A stretch of 64,000 bases of DNA from Triops longicaudatus (Eukaryota > Arthropoda > Branchiopoda > Notostraca > Triopsidae), in assembly GCA_022885665.1 (NCBI GenBank), contig JAGQDJ010000175.1, positions 1 through 64,000 on the forward strand, in the 5' to 3' direction. A program made the translations under genes and the position numbers. Shown piece after piece: positions 14,101 through 27,352 of this stretch; positions within the stretch are counted from its first letter, which is position 1; each line of letters starts with the position of its first letter. The notes under the pieces were generated by a model. The model was not told the origin of the DNA, did no database searches, and saw only the letters and a list, made by a program, of their open reading frames with translations.

Positions 14101-15217
14101 TGTTCACACTACTAATGATAATATGAGATCTTTTCAAGTTTCGGTGGTCCACGCTTGAGTGGCCTTTTATGTTTAGCAAATATTTTAGTTTTTGACATCA
14201 TTTGTGTTTACCGTTTGTCCAATCAGAAGATTCGGTGAAGGAAGTAAAAGCAGCTGTTCTTAAATTACAGGAATTGAATGTATTGTATACGGTAGACGTT
14301 GAAAGCAAAATTTTTGTTTTAAAATGTCCAAGAACTTGCCGGATCGGTTTGTTAATTATTTGCGTTGTTTATATTTTATGAATTTAATGGACTATTTTTT
14401 GAATATTGGTGTTTTTTTCACGTTCTTCTTTTAGCTCGAGTTGATCACCGATTTGTTGGGTACCCCAGCGCCAGAAGACATGAGTTCAGCATGTGAGGCA
14501 GCTCGTAAACATATGCTGCGACGTCCCCATAAGCCTCCTTCTTTGACTGCCTTGTATACGTTGTCCGGACAAGCGACGCATGAAGCAGTGCATCTTCTTT
14601 CTCAAATGCTCGCTTTCAATCCCGTAAGTTTGATGCGTGCAAGTGCTGTGCCGAACATAGTGCTTGGGTTATGTAGCTCAGCACTGCGTTAAACTGCTAT
14701 CTCAACTCAGAAGACTCGTGATTGTTTATTATGCTTCTCTTTCTTAGGCTAAGCGAATTAGCGTCGTGGATGCCTTGGCACATCCCTATTTGGACGAAGG
14801 GAGACTGCGGTTCCACTCCTGCATGTGCAGATGCTGTCACACAGCCCCAGCGACCCAAGGGTCTGTTGCTGTGAGAAGATACACGCCTGACTTTGAACCT
14901 GTCGCTCCGCAACCTTTCGACGATTCCTGGGAACGCGAACTCACCGCCACTCACCAAGTTCGGGAGAAACTTCATAAGTTCATTATGGAGCAGCTCATCA
15001 ACAGCCAAGTCCCCTTGTGCATCAATCCTCAGTCCGCAGCTTACAAAAGTTTCGCCAGGTAGGACACAATTCCTTGTCGTGTTGTAGTGGTTTTGACTAC
15101 TTTATTAATTTGTCAAACTTAGAAGGCACAGTCACTGAAAATTTCCTTTTTTTGTTCCACAGTTCTACAGTAGCCCATCCTTCAGAGCTTCCGCCATCGC
15201 CCCATAATTGGGAATGA
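2197..15217 (+). CDS. NLK: Nemo-like kinase (NLK), proline-directed Ser/Thr kinase, nine exons
   Basis: Atypical MAP kinase acting in Wnt/TCF, Notch and TGF-beta signalling; it phosphorylates TCF/LEF and other transcription factors. Exons: 2197-2555, 9384-9513, 9647-9702, 13361-13467, 13580-13665, 13739-13948, 14435-14623, 14748-15058, 15163-15217. They join in frame to 500 aa (the vertebrate protein is about 515-527). The start is the first ATG of the open frame of exon 1; a second ATG lies two codons on. Residues 1-110 are low complexity, rich in His, Ala, Ser and Gly, as in vertebrate NLK, with a DNA repeat coding HGHAH twice. The kinase domain starts at IGYGAFGVV (about 111-119), with catalytic Lys134, HRD at 229-231 and DFG at 249-251. 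The NLK-specific activation loop TQE has Thr265. The C-terminus STVAHPSELPPSP is diagnostic. Introns 1 and 3 are long (6.8 and 3.7 kb); intron 3 holds a MITE-like element. Confidence 0.97.
2556..9383. other. NLK intron 1 (6.8 kb), no gene recognised
   Basis: Long first intron. Open frames near 6116-7049 occur on both strands but show no domain and overlap each other, so I do not call them. Visible features are an AT microsatellite at about 6165-6195, a G-quadruplex-like run at 8825-8843 and a nested imperfect hairpin at about 8963-9045. Long first introns often carry regulatory DNA, but nothing specific can be proven here. Confidence 0.6.
12001..12508. mobile_element. MITE-like element with terminal inverted repeats in NLK intron 3
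   Basis: A 508-bp segment is bounded by near-perfect inverted repeats of about 27 bp. The left end reads GGGGAGAGTGGGAACGTTTC from 12004, continuing CGGCCA. The right end (12480-12508) is its reverse complement with about two mismatches. Homology may extend a little inward (TTTACATT on both sides). The interior is AT-rich with no open reading frame, and holds another copy of the motif TTTCGGACC near 12213. This matches a non-autonomous DNA transposon. No clear target-site duplication was seen, so the superfamily is left open. Confidence 0.7.
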
Positions 15218-17929
15218 CGCCGGTCTGGGGCTGGAAGAAGATGAAGAAGTGGAGAAATTTCTGTCGTCTCTCCAGTTTGCTAAACTACTTCTAATGCCAA
15301 CTTTTATTGTGTTCGTCAACGGGAGGCAGATTTGTTCAACTTGTAACAGTTTCTGCTTCTCCATCTACCTCTTCAGGATGGACTTACGGACTTCCGCGTC
15401 GTGAACTGAGCAAGAACTTCTTAAAATGACTTGTATTTGGGGACCAAAAATTCGACGAAAAGAAAAGTTTTGGAAAAGTACAACATGAGACAATGTGAGA
15501 AGATGCGGAAAGATGTTTCCATGATCGAGGGTTTTGGATATGAATTTCGATTTAACAAGTGTTACGTGTCTGGAACTCACAACGTGCTACATTTTAAAGT
15601 GTCATAACTTTGATCTCAAAGAGTGAGATGTTGGGACGGACTTCGGGGGAGAGGAGGTACCACGAGCTTCTGAATTTGGAGCAAATGTTGGATGTGATGG
15701 AGTTTATTGCACTGCTCAGTTATATAACAGAAAATTGATGAAGGGTATCCGGTTGCCGCATTTTCAGTTTCCTTAGTTGAATACTGATTTTTTATTTTTA
15801 TTTCTTCGTCTAGAAACCTTAAGTATGTACATAGATAAGCCTTTTCACAGGAAAAGGACAACTTTTTAAAGAAATTTTCCGAATGTATGTATTATATTGT
15901 ACATAGAAGTGCGGGAAGCGATGTAGTTTAGTGACTTTCTATTTTTTGTCCTTTTAGGGGGTTTTGGGTTTAGAATATAGTTTTCGTGTCTGTTCTTGGA
16001 AAATGGTCCTCACTTTTTATTACTCTGAAATCCCTCTAGGTCTAAGGTGATTAGACTTGGATTCTGAATTTAGTTAGCTCCAGCTCGGATTCGTAGTTTA
16101 GGGAGTATGAAAAAAGTGCACGCGGTTGTCGCATGTGATAATAGTGGATGAATTTTATGGGGGTAAGGGCATTAGAAACAACAACTTTTCATCTTTAGAA
16201 AGGTTTCAGCAATTGACAACAAAAACTGTCATATTACCAACTTCCATAACCTTTTTATCTCTTAATCGGCAAGTACGTATTGAATTTTGTGAATTGGTAA
16301 CTCAAATCTTAACTAGTTAACCTTTGGTTGAGAAAACGGACTGCGTGATAAAATACAAGAATGCGAACTTAAAGTGTAACTGGCTTGTCCGGATTGCGAT
16401 TTAGTGATGGTATATATGTGATAACAAAATTGTCATGTAAATATTTCTGGGAAGGTGTTAAATGCAGGTCGAAAACCTTGAGAAGTAGCATAAAAGGTAC
16501 TGTCATGGTTCATGTCGGAGGTGAGATCTTCGAGAATAGATAAACTTCGTTTCTGGAATTGCGTACGAGTGACGTCCGTATTGTTGCTATGACCCGCAGG
16601 TACTTTTATTAGCAGTAAGGCCAATTATATCCCACTAAATTGAACGCGATATTTGTCCATGTAAGTTTACAGTAGACTATTTCCGTCAATAATAGTACCA
16701 CGCGAAATGAAATTCTGTGTGAGCTAATCCTTAGCGAAGAGCCGCAATGCAGTCTCGCAAAAGACAAGCCTATTATTCCTTTTCTTCATTAGCTGTTTCT
16801 GACCACCATACTAATGTCTTGTGGATATCTTGAAATAACTTTATCTGGGTACGCATTGGGTAATGCATACCCCTAAACCTTTCGTCGTAAATCATGGAAA
16901 CGATACTTGACAGTAACTAAAACTTACGCGAATCATAGTTTGCAGCTATACATGGAACAAAGAAAATAAATTGAATGAGATTGGTTTTCAGATTGAGGTT
17001 TGCTTGTAAAGGGGCCCCAGTTGATTAACAGTTGTTTTCCCCGTGTACCGAAATTACGTGCACGAAGAAACGACTACAAGTGTACGCCCGTTCATATTTC
17101 GGGTTTCGTCAGATTACGAGAATGTCTCACGTTTGGAGGAATTCCGTAAGGTAGCGGAGAAACAGGCCGTATCCAGGATTTTGATTCAGGGGTGGGGTGG
17201 CGAAGGGTTAGGGAGGGGTTTCATCATATGCATTCTTTTTTCGGACACCTTGCGTTTCCCTATCTTCCCGATTATTAAGAAAACATTCGGAAAGTAGGGG
17301 GTTTGAACTCCACTAAATGCGGCCTTGAGCAGAAGCGAAACGCCGTTTAATTTGATAACTATTATGTTCACTGCGTAAACAAAATTATTTAAGAATATTC
17401 AAATCCAACAACGATTCAAAACGAGTGAAAGTACTATTTAGCTCTTAAACGCATCACAAAAACGTAACGGATCAACAAACGCTAATTAATTTGCTTTCTT
17501 CTACTCAGAATACAATTCATTCACTTACGACCCAAGCATAAAGTTTTCTTCCGAATGAAAACTAAGACAACCTCGTCTTTTGTAAATTTATTTTCAAGTT
17601 TCTTGAAAAGTAATTTTAGAAGACAATACTGCTATATACAGAGACGAGGTAGGAACGGCATGATCTTTTTCCGCGTTACGAACAAAGCATCTCAGTTAAC
17701 GACAGGTGTGGGAGACGTTGGAAATGATTCAGCAGCTTGAATGTTGCGGTTATTGTCCGCAGCGCCTCTAGTGACTTATGTTGGTAGCAATTCAAAACTT
17801 CGTGCACTCGAACAACGGTTGTGTGTGCTAGTGGATTTGGGTGAAACCGTTGTGAGACGTTCCTTCAATTCTCCTTTTGATAAGTGACTTAATTGTAACA
17901 TATTTCCATGGTTTTATAAAGAAGATAAG
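15218..17929. other. NLK 3' UTR and intergenic region before NuMA
   Basis: No coding gene is recognised. The first part after the NLK stop at 15217 should be its 3' UTR; I could not fix a polyadenylation site. A 160-bp copy of a small dispersed inverted-repeat element lies at 17165-17324. The last few hundred bases should contain the NuMA promoter and 5' UTR. Confidence 0.5.
17165..17324. mobile_element. Dispersed short inverted-repeat element, copy 1 (GGCCGTA family)
   Basis: Starts GGCCGTATCCAGGATTTTGA with a G-rich tract just inside. It ends with AAATGCGGCC, whose reverse complement begins GGCCGCATTT. The same terminal sequence and internal G-tract recur at 26020, 29703, 30307, 51681 and 62306, so this is a repeat family and not a chance motif. 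Confidence 0.6.
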
Positions 17930-20900
17930 ATGACCTCCATACAGGAAAGGCTAGAAATCCTTCAGCGGTTGGTAAGTTAGTTTTTTTTATTAGGTGATAA
18001 AACCCTACTTGTCCACAAAAAGAAATCTTAGTCTCATTTCTTTGCATTTTGGGTCTCTAGGCCGCCTGTTTCGTGAGTTACCCCATACATTCCTTAAGTG
18101 ATCTCGCAGACGGTCAGCTTTTTCATTACGTTCTGTGGGAATTGTAAGTAACAACGGGAAAGAACCATTAAAAGAAAGTTGCTAACCTTTACTGCTCTTA
18201 GGGGCCACAAGCAAGAAGTATCTTGCCTATCTCAAAGTGCAACGTATGCCAAAATTAAGCAGCAGCTTCAGGTGCAGTTCTCAAAAGAAAATTTGGTAGA
18301 CATCAAGGCACTTCAAGATGGCAACCTGGAAGAAGTTGCGAAACTTTTCGTAGTAACATTGTACCTGAGCGCTTGTGTGTTCAAAAATGAGGAAGTACAG
18401 AAAAGAATGCAACGTGGACTGGAAGACGACCCAGTGGCTGGGATATATGTCACGAAAATGCTTCAAGAGCTCCAAGACAAACATTCATCCCTAACATCCC
18501 CTGAACTCCGTGACATCGTTCTTGGTAATTCGAGATTAAATACGTTAGTCTGAAATTTTTCCAGTAATTAATTCAACGCTCTCTTTGAAGTAAAGATACA
18601 AATAAACCGTAAAACTAATGAAAAATACTATATTAAGAACAGTTAACAATCAAAGATAATGTACTGTGGATAGAATTAGCATATTTTTAAAAAAATGCAA
18701 AATACAATAGTAATAAATGAGTGTCAGGATATGGATGTAATCGCTTTAATAACTGTCTTCTTCCATGTGTAGGCCAAGGTTTCGTGTCTTCAGGCGGCGC
18801 CTCTCCTGTGGTTTATGGCTTCTCCCCCCATCCGTCTCCCGCTCGTTCTTTGGGTGCTGGAGCCATGGTAAATCCTCGTAAGCTTTTAGTTTACAAGCTT
18901 TCAATTATATCTTTGTAGAGCCCTGCAACGCCAAAAATTACCTCTATGCAAACTACACTGCGGAAAAAGACCGAAGAGATCCGCGAATTAAACCGACAAA
19001 TCACCGCCGAACAGAATGAAAAATTTGCCCTCGTTGAAACTATTAGATCTTGCCAAAAGCGAATAGACGAGCTTGGTAATTCAGAAAAAAAAACTTTCAA
19101 TACGTATTTGTGTGATTGTTCTGTCGTGCAGAGAAAACAGTCGCGAGCCTCCGGAAAGAAAACCAGGACCTGATCGTGCAAATGAACAAGGCGCCGTCTC
19201 CAACACCGGGGGATGCCCAAATGAGTTGGGAGGCCCGGAAGCACCGTAAAGACTTGGAAGAATTAGAAAAAGCCCAAGTGGAAATATTAGGTCTAAAGGC
19301 CGAAAATGAAGCGCTGAAGCAGGCTAAAGAGAACCTACAAACGAAAGTAAAACATTAATTTCCTTGTGGAACTGTTGACTATCGATGTATTTTTTTTTTT
19401 TTTCACAAGTACATTTGTGCACGTGTTCTTTTCACATAAAATTCTCTATTATTACTTCCATTGAGTATCACTCGCTTCCTTTAGACTTTTGCATATTTTT
19501 TACACATTCATCATTCATTTTTTACTGTTATATAATTCTTTAGAACTTAAGTTAGTTAGTACAGTTAAGCATGTAATTATTCCATCACGTATTAACAGCG
19601 CCCTTTATTAAAAACTTTACTGATTAGTTTTCTTTTTTCACAGTTGCAATCCTTGGAGATGAAGTTGAGGAAATCTTCCGAGCACGTGTTCACACTTGAA
19701 GCCCAGTGTGCGACACTAGAGATGGACCTAACTATTTCCACCCAAAAGGCTCAAGAATTTGAAGGTCTCTACAATGAGAAGCTCAATGTCGTGTTGGCGC
19801 TTCAAGAGCGTATGCGCGAGTGTGAAGAAAATCACATGAGTTTCGCGCTTTCACCTCGTCAACCTGAAGAGAGTTTAGGATACCAATTGCTCTGCGACCA
19901 ACTGGAAGCCGAAAAGAAAAAATTTGACGACATTACCGTCAAGTACGAGTCGCAAATTGCATCGCTTCAGTCTTGCCTGCAGGAAAAAGAGGATTCCCTA
20001 AAAGTAGCGGGAGAAAAGGCGACAGTCTTGCAACGGGAGCTCAATACACAGCTTGAGAGCTACCGCGCTCTTGAATTGGCAAAAACCGCGTGTGATAATG
20101 AGCTTGCAACTCTTCGGTTAGAAAAGGAGCAACTTCGTGAATCACAGCGCCAACTTTTTGTCACCAACGAAGAGTTGACAATGAAGCTTAAGGAATCAGA
20201 CGAACATCTCTATGCTTTGGATGCAAACCATAAACATCTCCTTGCCCTCAACGCTGACCTCGAATCCCAGGTTCGGCAAATAAGCCAAGAGTCTTCCCAG
20301 GCCATTTGCCAGTTAAAAGAAACCCACGAATCCGATACTGCCGTTTTCCGTTCTCAGCTGTCTACTCTCAGCGAAGAAAAATTGTCGCTCCAGGAAGCTC
20401 TCCGTTTGAAAAATGAGCGGGAAAATGAACTAAATGATGCAGTTCAACAGCTTGAACGCAAATATTCCGCGCTTGAACAACAATCAGCTGCTGATCTCAC
20501 CGCCAAAGACCTAGATTTGCGGTCCAAGATGGAAAATCTGGCTGAGTGTGAGCAAAAGCTCAACACGTTATACCTCCAGCTGGAAAACGCTCATTCCGTG
20601 CATCAAACTTTGCAGTTGGAAAGCAGCGACTTGAAAAATCAGCTAAAAAGCGCGTCATTGCAGTACGAAACGTTTTTGAAAGAAAAGGAAGAGCTTTTGG
20701 CCACGAAGAATCTACTCATTGATGATCTTCGTGTGTCGGGAGAGAATTCTCAAGCTTTAGAGGAGAGAAATAGGATTTTAAGCGCCACGCAACAAGATAT
20801 CCGGCGCCAAATGGCTCAGTTAGTCACAGATTCCGAAGAGAAAATTTCGGAGTTGACCAAAACGCAAAACCTTCAGGCTATCCAGTTCGCAGAGGAGAAA

Positions 20901-23900
20901 GCCAAGTTCGAAGAAGCCGTTTGCGCGAAACAAGCTGAAGAAACGCGTCTGAAGTTGGAATTGTCGGAGTTGCAACTCAAACACGAACAACTTGAGCAAA
21001 CGCTGATGGCCGAACTAACTGTCACAAGGGGTTCATTGGAGCAAAAGAACCAACTATTGGCGGAATACGAGCTTACAACCGGAACCATGCGACAAGAGCT
21101 GGAGAAAATCAAACGGAATTATGACAAATTGGAGTCACACAAGAAAGACATAGAAGTAAAGTTAGAAAACGTTCTGTTGGAGAAACAAGAGCTTTTCGAA
21201 AGTAAAATTCAGTTTGCATCTGCCGTGGAGGAGCTGCAGAGCGAATTAGCTGTGCTGCGTGATAGCAAAAATCTTCTCCAATCGCAACACATCGGTTTGG
21301 TTGCCAAGGAAGCAGAACTTGAAAGTCAGGTAACTAAATTGGTACAGGAAACGGAACAGCTGCGAACTTTGCACGGAACTCAAATGTCAGAGTTGCAAAC
21401 CGCAATTAGCAGGCTGAATTCGGAGAAAGTGGAACTCGTCGACACCTTACACGTTCGAGAACTCGAAGTAGTGGAGCGAGACAAAGCAATGGAAGAATTA
21501 GCGCAACAGCGGAATCAAGCTAAACAAGATTTGAAGAATGCGTTAGTGGCAGAAGACGAAGAGTTGCTGCAGAAAACGGAAAAATTGGCCCAGACTGAGC
21601 AAAGGGCAGCAGATTTAAGTCTTGAATTGGAAATTTTACGCTCTACATACGTAACATGCGATGCTCAGCGCGTTCAGTTGCAGACACAGGTCGAAAATTT
21701 AAAGGAAGACAAGGGAATTCTTCTGGAAGACAAACAAGAGCTTCTTGCGAAATTGGAACATTTGAACGAGGAATTAGGAGTAGTCAAGGAGGACTTGAAG
21801 GCCAAAATAGCAGAAAATGTGGCCACCAATGTGGAATGGGAGAAGCGGGTGGCAATTTTAATGCACGACAGTGAGAAGAAAACGCAAGAGTTGACCCAAC
21901 TCCATGAATCTGAAGCTGTGAAATCCCAAACGCAAATTAACCAGTTGGCTAGTGAAAACTTAGCCTTGAACGACATTTTGCGTTTGAAAGAAGCGCATGA
22001 ATTGCAGCTTACAGAAAAACTGAACGCGGTCGAACGAAAAATTAACGAAACGGAAAAGATCTTGTCTTCCAAAGAAGAAGAGTTAATCCACGTGTCTGAA
22101 ATTTTATCTCAAACTGACGATCGAAGCGCCGCTTTGCAGCACGAGCTTGAAACGCTACGATCCACTTACGCAACAACTCAATCGGACAACACGAAGTACT
22201 TGATGCAGATTGAAGTATTAATGAAAGACAAGGAGAATCTTTGTAAAGAGAAAGAGCAAATTTTGGGAATCCAAGAGTCATTACAACTTGAATTAAACAT
22301 GTTACAGCAAAATGTCGAAGAAATTACTGCGCAGTGCAAATCTTTAAATGCAACCAAAGCCGAACTGCAACAGCAAAAGGCCGACCTAGCGGAAAACTAC
22401 GAGAAACAGATTTTAGCCGTCAAGGCCACCTACGATGCGCAAGTTTCGTCACTCCAGGCTGAAATTTCTTCCGTGAACGAGCGGAATAACAAACTTGAAA
22501 AAAGTATTCACATGAAAGAAACGCGCGAAGCTGAACTAGCTGATTCCGTCGCAGAGTTTGAGCGAAAATTTAGCGCAGTGGAAGAGAAACTTACTGCCCG
22601 GGACCAGGAATACCAGCAGAAAAGTGCACTGGTGGCAGAATTGGAAAACAAGCTGGATTCCACGCGTACAGAAGCTGATACACTAAGATCCGCATGCGAA
22701 AAGCTGGAATCACAGTCTACTTCCTTGCAACTTGGACTCGACAGCCTTTTGGCGGAGAAGGAAGCGCTTCACGCCACGCACGAGAAGCTGAACGCGGAGC
22801 TCCAAGCTGCGCAACACAAGTTGAGCACTTTACAGACGTTAGAAGCGCAGAGCCTGACCCTCGAATCTCTGCAAGTGGACTTTAAAGCACAGTTGGCATC
22901 CTTAACCCAGGAACTCGGGAAGAAGACGCATGAACTCCAAGAAATACAGACCACCGTGATATCACTCGAAACTGAAACATCCGCCTTGCGTTCTGCGTGT
23001 CATTCCGCTGAAGGTGACGTCCTCAAGCAAATCAGCGCTCATCAACAAGAGAAAGAAACGCTGTTGGAGCAGTTGGACAACTTGCGCATCGAAGTCGAAG
23101 TTTCCCGCGAAGATTTGGTTAATTTGCGCGCTGAAAACGTGCGTCTCGAGTCCGAGTGGGGTCAAGCAGCGATTTCTTGGGAAGAAACGAAGCAGAAAGT
23201 GATTGAAAAGCTGCGCGAAACGGAGCAAAATGTAGACGCCTTAACCAACGCCAATAACCAGTTGCAGAAAACGTGCAATCAGCAAAAAGAAGAATTAGAA
23301 CATTGCCAGGCAAGGATAACGACCACCACGGCAACGGTAGAGAATCTACAATCACAGCTCAAGATCTTGAACGCCGAGCGCCAAGAAATGAAGATTAAAG
23401 TGAGTCAACTCACAAAGAACATCGAAGAAACGGAAGCGGCGAAGCAGGTAGCGAAATCGACCCTGGAAGCTTTGCAATGCGAGTGTGCCACCATGAAAGC
23501 GGATCTGCGCATCCTTAGTGGGGAAAATAACAACTACAAGGAATCAATGGCCACTTACGAAGCGCAAATCAACGTTCTTGAAGAACGCAATGCACAATTG
23601 TCAGCCGAAGCGCAAAAAGAAGTTGCCGCTGTCAAAGCGCGCCTAGAGGACGTTCAGAAAGAACACAGCAAATTGAAAGCGCGCTTTGAAGTACAAGAAA
23701 CCCAGCGCCAACAATTAAACCAGCAACTGACAGCCACAACGTGCGAAAAAGAAGAGTTACGCAGATCGGCAGAGGAACTTCGCGCTGCTCTGGCGAAGGC
23801 GATAGACGATAAGCAATGTTTAACCAAAACGGTTGAGCAGCTAAAAGCTGAACGTTCCGTTTGGCAAGGCACCCAATCCACAACTGTACAGGAGCATTTG

Positions 23901-26900
23901 CAAGTCATTGAAAAACTGCAAGAGCAGAATGAGCAATTATCTAGAGATTGCATCAAAGCTAAAGCAGAAGTCGTCGAATTGTTACAGTTTAAGAAGGATG
24001 CACAACTAAAGCGGCAGCAGGACGAGGAACAGAACGAGGACAAGAAAAAACTGTGCGAATTAATGCAAAAGGTCGAGAAATTGACCAACCAAAACCTAGA
24101 CCTCCTTAATAAATTTCAAGAAGCAGAAAAATGTGCGTCTGAAGCAATGGATCGTGCCGCGAAGGCATTAGAGCAGCATAAGAAAGATTGGGTAATGCTT
24201 TTACTCTTTTATTGGCTCTTCTATTCTGTTTTCTACATTTCATAACTTGAAAAAGAAGCGTCGTGCTGGTTGCTTATTAACATACAAATGTGATTATGTC
24301 GGATTGAACTAATCAATTTCCTTTTAAATTTCTTCATGATCACAGACGGCGAAACGCGAAAAAATGTTCGAAGAGATGCTGGCAAAGCACGATCAACAAG
24401 AACAAGAACGAAAGCAGTTGGAAAGCGATTTTGACATCATAAGCGGCAAATACCAGCTTGCCAAAGAGAAATTAGCCCAACAAGAGTCGTTGGAGCATCG
24501 ATGTGCAGAACTAGAAGAAAAATACAGACAGAGTCACGCGGCACAGACAATGTTGGAAGCGGAAAATCGGACGTTAAAAGTTACCGAAAGTCACTTGTTA
24601 GCTAAAATTAATGCTGAGAAAGACAACCTAGAAGCTAAACACCAAAAACATGTGCAAGCTTTGAAAGCCTCATCTAATTCTCTTCAAGAGGAGGTAACGG
24701 GTTTTTATTGCCTAAAAATTTTGCTAGTGCTTTTTTATCTAAAAAATTAATCTAGGCCAGCGTTGAAGATTTTATGCCATCAAGAAGACAAACTATGACA
24801 GTGTGAGTAGAATTTCTTTTATGTTCCTTACGAACTTTAATATGTTGCATTTGCAGAAGGTCTTTGCGTCCCTCTGTGAGTGAATCTAGCGCCACTTTTG
24901 TTAAAGATGGTTTCAAAGTACCAGCGCCGGCAAAATCTTGCACCGTGACGTCACAACATGAAGACGTCTTTGTCAACCGTAGAGACTCCATTACTAGCCT
25001 TGGAAGCATTGCCGAGTCAAGTTCTTCGAAAGAGACTTTTATCTCGGCAGCAAACGCCACATTCATAGCCCACCCGATAGAAGAATCAAGTTCGGTGAAT
25101 CGACGTCAATCCACCAGCAGTCTTTGCAGCATTACAAGTACGAGCAGTCAACGGAGTGTTCCACAGGGCGCTGGTAAGTTCTTATTTCGTGTTCACATAT
25201 TATGACTAGAAAGCCTAAACCGTTATTTTATTTTAGGAAAATATTTCTCTTGTGACGACGAGGCTGGCGAGCTTTTTAGCTCTTCCTACTTGTCAGAGTT
25301 GAAGTCTGGAATCTGCAAGGTTGAAGATCCACTAACACGGATGAGCGAGTTGGAACGTAGGAACACTTTGTGTTTACCCCACATGCGTTCCGCGTACCCT
25401 ACCGAATTTAATGACGAAAAGCTTCGTGTAAGACTGAGGAATTCTTGATGGTGGATGTTTGAATACCACTATTATTTTGTAGCGCTTGGACGTTCCAGCC
25501 TTTCCCCGTTTGTCTTTGGCGTCTGTTAAATCAGGGGCATCGAGCGCAGATCCTATCAGCACCATTACGGAAGGGACTGCAGCGCTTTCCGTAGTAACGC
25601 CACCGGCCTATAACACTAGAGGGCGTAAAAGACGCTCTTTCGAATTGGATAATGCGGACTTGACTTTTTCAGCGAGAGACAGCCTTAGTGGTTCGTTCAC
25701 CCAGTCTTTGTCGGATTCTGTAACCTCCCAGTCCAGTCAGGGAAGCGTAGATCGTAAACGCAGGAAAGAGGTTATAATGGTAAGATTTTATTACTCATCC
25801 AAGACATTGAAAACAAGGCTAGGCCGTCGGACAGCTCAGGAGTGTCCAACCTTTTTCCGTGATTTGCCAGTGTGTTTGCGGATTGAATTCACAATTCGCC
25901 AACACATAAAAAAATCGTCGAGTTCGTAAAACTCGCCAACACCAGAAAAAAATAATGACAATAAAAATTGAAAGTCGGGACAGTTATTTAGTCTTTAAAA
26001 GAAAATTACTGTTGAGCAAGGCCGTACTTAGAGGGGGGTTAGTGGTGGCTTTACCCCCCCCCCCCCAAGAAATGTTATCTTTATAAAGGGAAGGAATAAG
26101 GAAACGCGAACCAAAATCCTGGTTATGGTCCTGCTTCTGAGTACTGGAAGTTTACATGATTTTATCACTGGTAAACATATTTAGCGAAACACGCGTAAAA
26201 CGAGTGTTAACATCTCGCTATTTTCTGCAATTAATTGAAACAAGTTTCCACTTCAGCTCTTTCTTGCAGACACATTTTTGGGTGCTGTGTCGCATTTTTA
26301 CTATTCGTATAACTTTCGTAACGTGTGCACTTGCACAGTACGAAAGTAGCTCATGTATGAAAAAAGACTTTCATAAGATAAGTTTATAAGACGCTTAAAG
26401 TCCATGAAAAAGTCGCTTCAAGACGTACATACTACAATAGTGATTTAGCAATGACGTCATGTCCAGCGAATTGCCGTGAAGCTGGTTTGAAAGCCAACTT
26501 TACCCATTTTACCGTTACCGCGCGATACTTCCAACTGTTTGCAGTAATTGCGGTACTGTGTAATTTAGCGCGGTAAAGTAAGGCGGTACAAATATCTACG
26601 CGGTAATTATCGCGGTACAAATAAACAGCGACAATTCTACCTGGCCACGGGCGAAGGCACGATGCTAGCCTCGCTCGACGGCCTAACCTTGCATCACATA
26701 ACCTTGCTACTTACCATTGTTCTCTTACATTATTTATTTCTTTGCCCGAAAACTCACCACAAAAATATTGAACTACTAAAAAGTCTATGATGTGAAGCGT
26801 TCTTTGATAGTTTCTTTTTCCCTAGACATCGTATCATAAACCTGGACCACCAACACCAGCAAAGAGTACTTCCGCTGTCCGTGAGCGCGTCCCCCGTACG

Positions 26901-27352
26901 GAGGTAAAATAGTATTGCTAATTTTTTTTTCTGTTGCATGAAATTACTTTTCATGCAATTTTTACTTTTCTTGTTAAAATCTTGTTAATTTTGTTCCAGG
27001 TGCTTTCACCAAATGATACTCCCAAAGTTGGCAGCAAAGGCAAAAGTTTAAAGCCAAAGACCAGAACGCCGTTGAAGAATAGGAATTCAGGCGTTGGTGT
27101 GACTTCCGCATCAAAGAAAACACCTTCGTCTCTTGTGAAACGTGTCCAGGATAAATTGAAGCAAAACAAAGCTGCCAACGATGAGGTAAACGAAAGAAAT
27201 CTAAAAGATTAATCATAAAGAAAATAAAAAGAGGAAAGAGAATGGATGTAGTAATGTTGTGTGCTTTGTTACAGAACACGCCCCGTACCCGATCCAAATT
27301 GAACATATTTCGGAAGCCATTCGGTAGCCGATCCTATGCTTCGGATATTTAG
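17930..27352 (+). CDS. NUMA1: NuMA orthologue (nuclear mitotic apparatus protein), 15 exons
   Basis: Cortical and spindle-pole protein linking LGN/Pins to dynein for spindle orientation. Exons: 17930-17971, 18061-18143, 18202-18524, 18773-18867, 18919-19075, 19132-19346, 19644-24191, 24346-24693, 24756-24802, 24857-25173, 25237-25427, 25483-25779, 26826-26903, 27000-27185, 27275-27352. They join to 2,334 aa (human about 2,115). Residues 1-155 resemble the NuMA/Hook-type N-terminal domain, followed by a Ser/Pro/Gly linker. Residues of about 200-1,940 are heptad-rich coiled coil, of which one exon supplies 1,516 codons. The tail contains MSELERRNTLCLPHMRSAYP (about 2,098-2,117), matching the LGN-binding segment of human NuMA (IAELQQRNRVCPPHLKTCYP). 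It then has ISTITEG and TRGRKRRSFELD, like the vertebrate ITDEE and RKRVSLE stretch with its NLS, and a basic C-terminus. The identification rests on this tail plus overall architecture; coiled coil alone would not suffice. Confidence 0.9.
26020..26131. mobile_element. Dispersed short inverted-repeat element, copy 2, in NuMA intron 12
   Basis: Left end AAGGCCGTACTTAGAGGGGG; right end AAAATCCTGGTTATGGTCCT, the reverse complement of the ACCAGGATTTTGG terminus. A long C-run (about 26054-26066) lies inside. It is about 112 bp long and sits in the intron between NuMA exons 12 and 13. Confidence 0.55.
26550..26617. repeat. GCGGTA-rich imperfect repeat cluster in NuMA intron 12
   Basis: Five copies of GCGGTA occur in 68 bp (26550, 26570, 26583, 26600, 26612), usually as CGCGGTA, preceded by TTACCGTTACCGCGCG. 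Related TACCGC/GCGGTA-rich stretches occur near 52270-52365, 53245-53345 and 58735-58775. It may be a degenerate dispersed repeat; no boundaries are visible. Confidence 0.4.

Noticed and set aside
20873..24088. Antisense frames across the NuMA coiled-coil exon
   Set aside because: Ser/Cys-rich shadows produced by the Glu/Gln/Leu-rich coding strand; no independent support.
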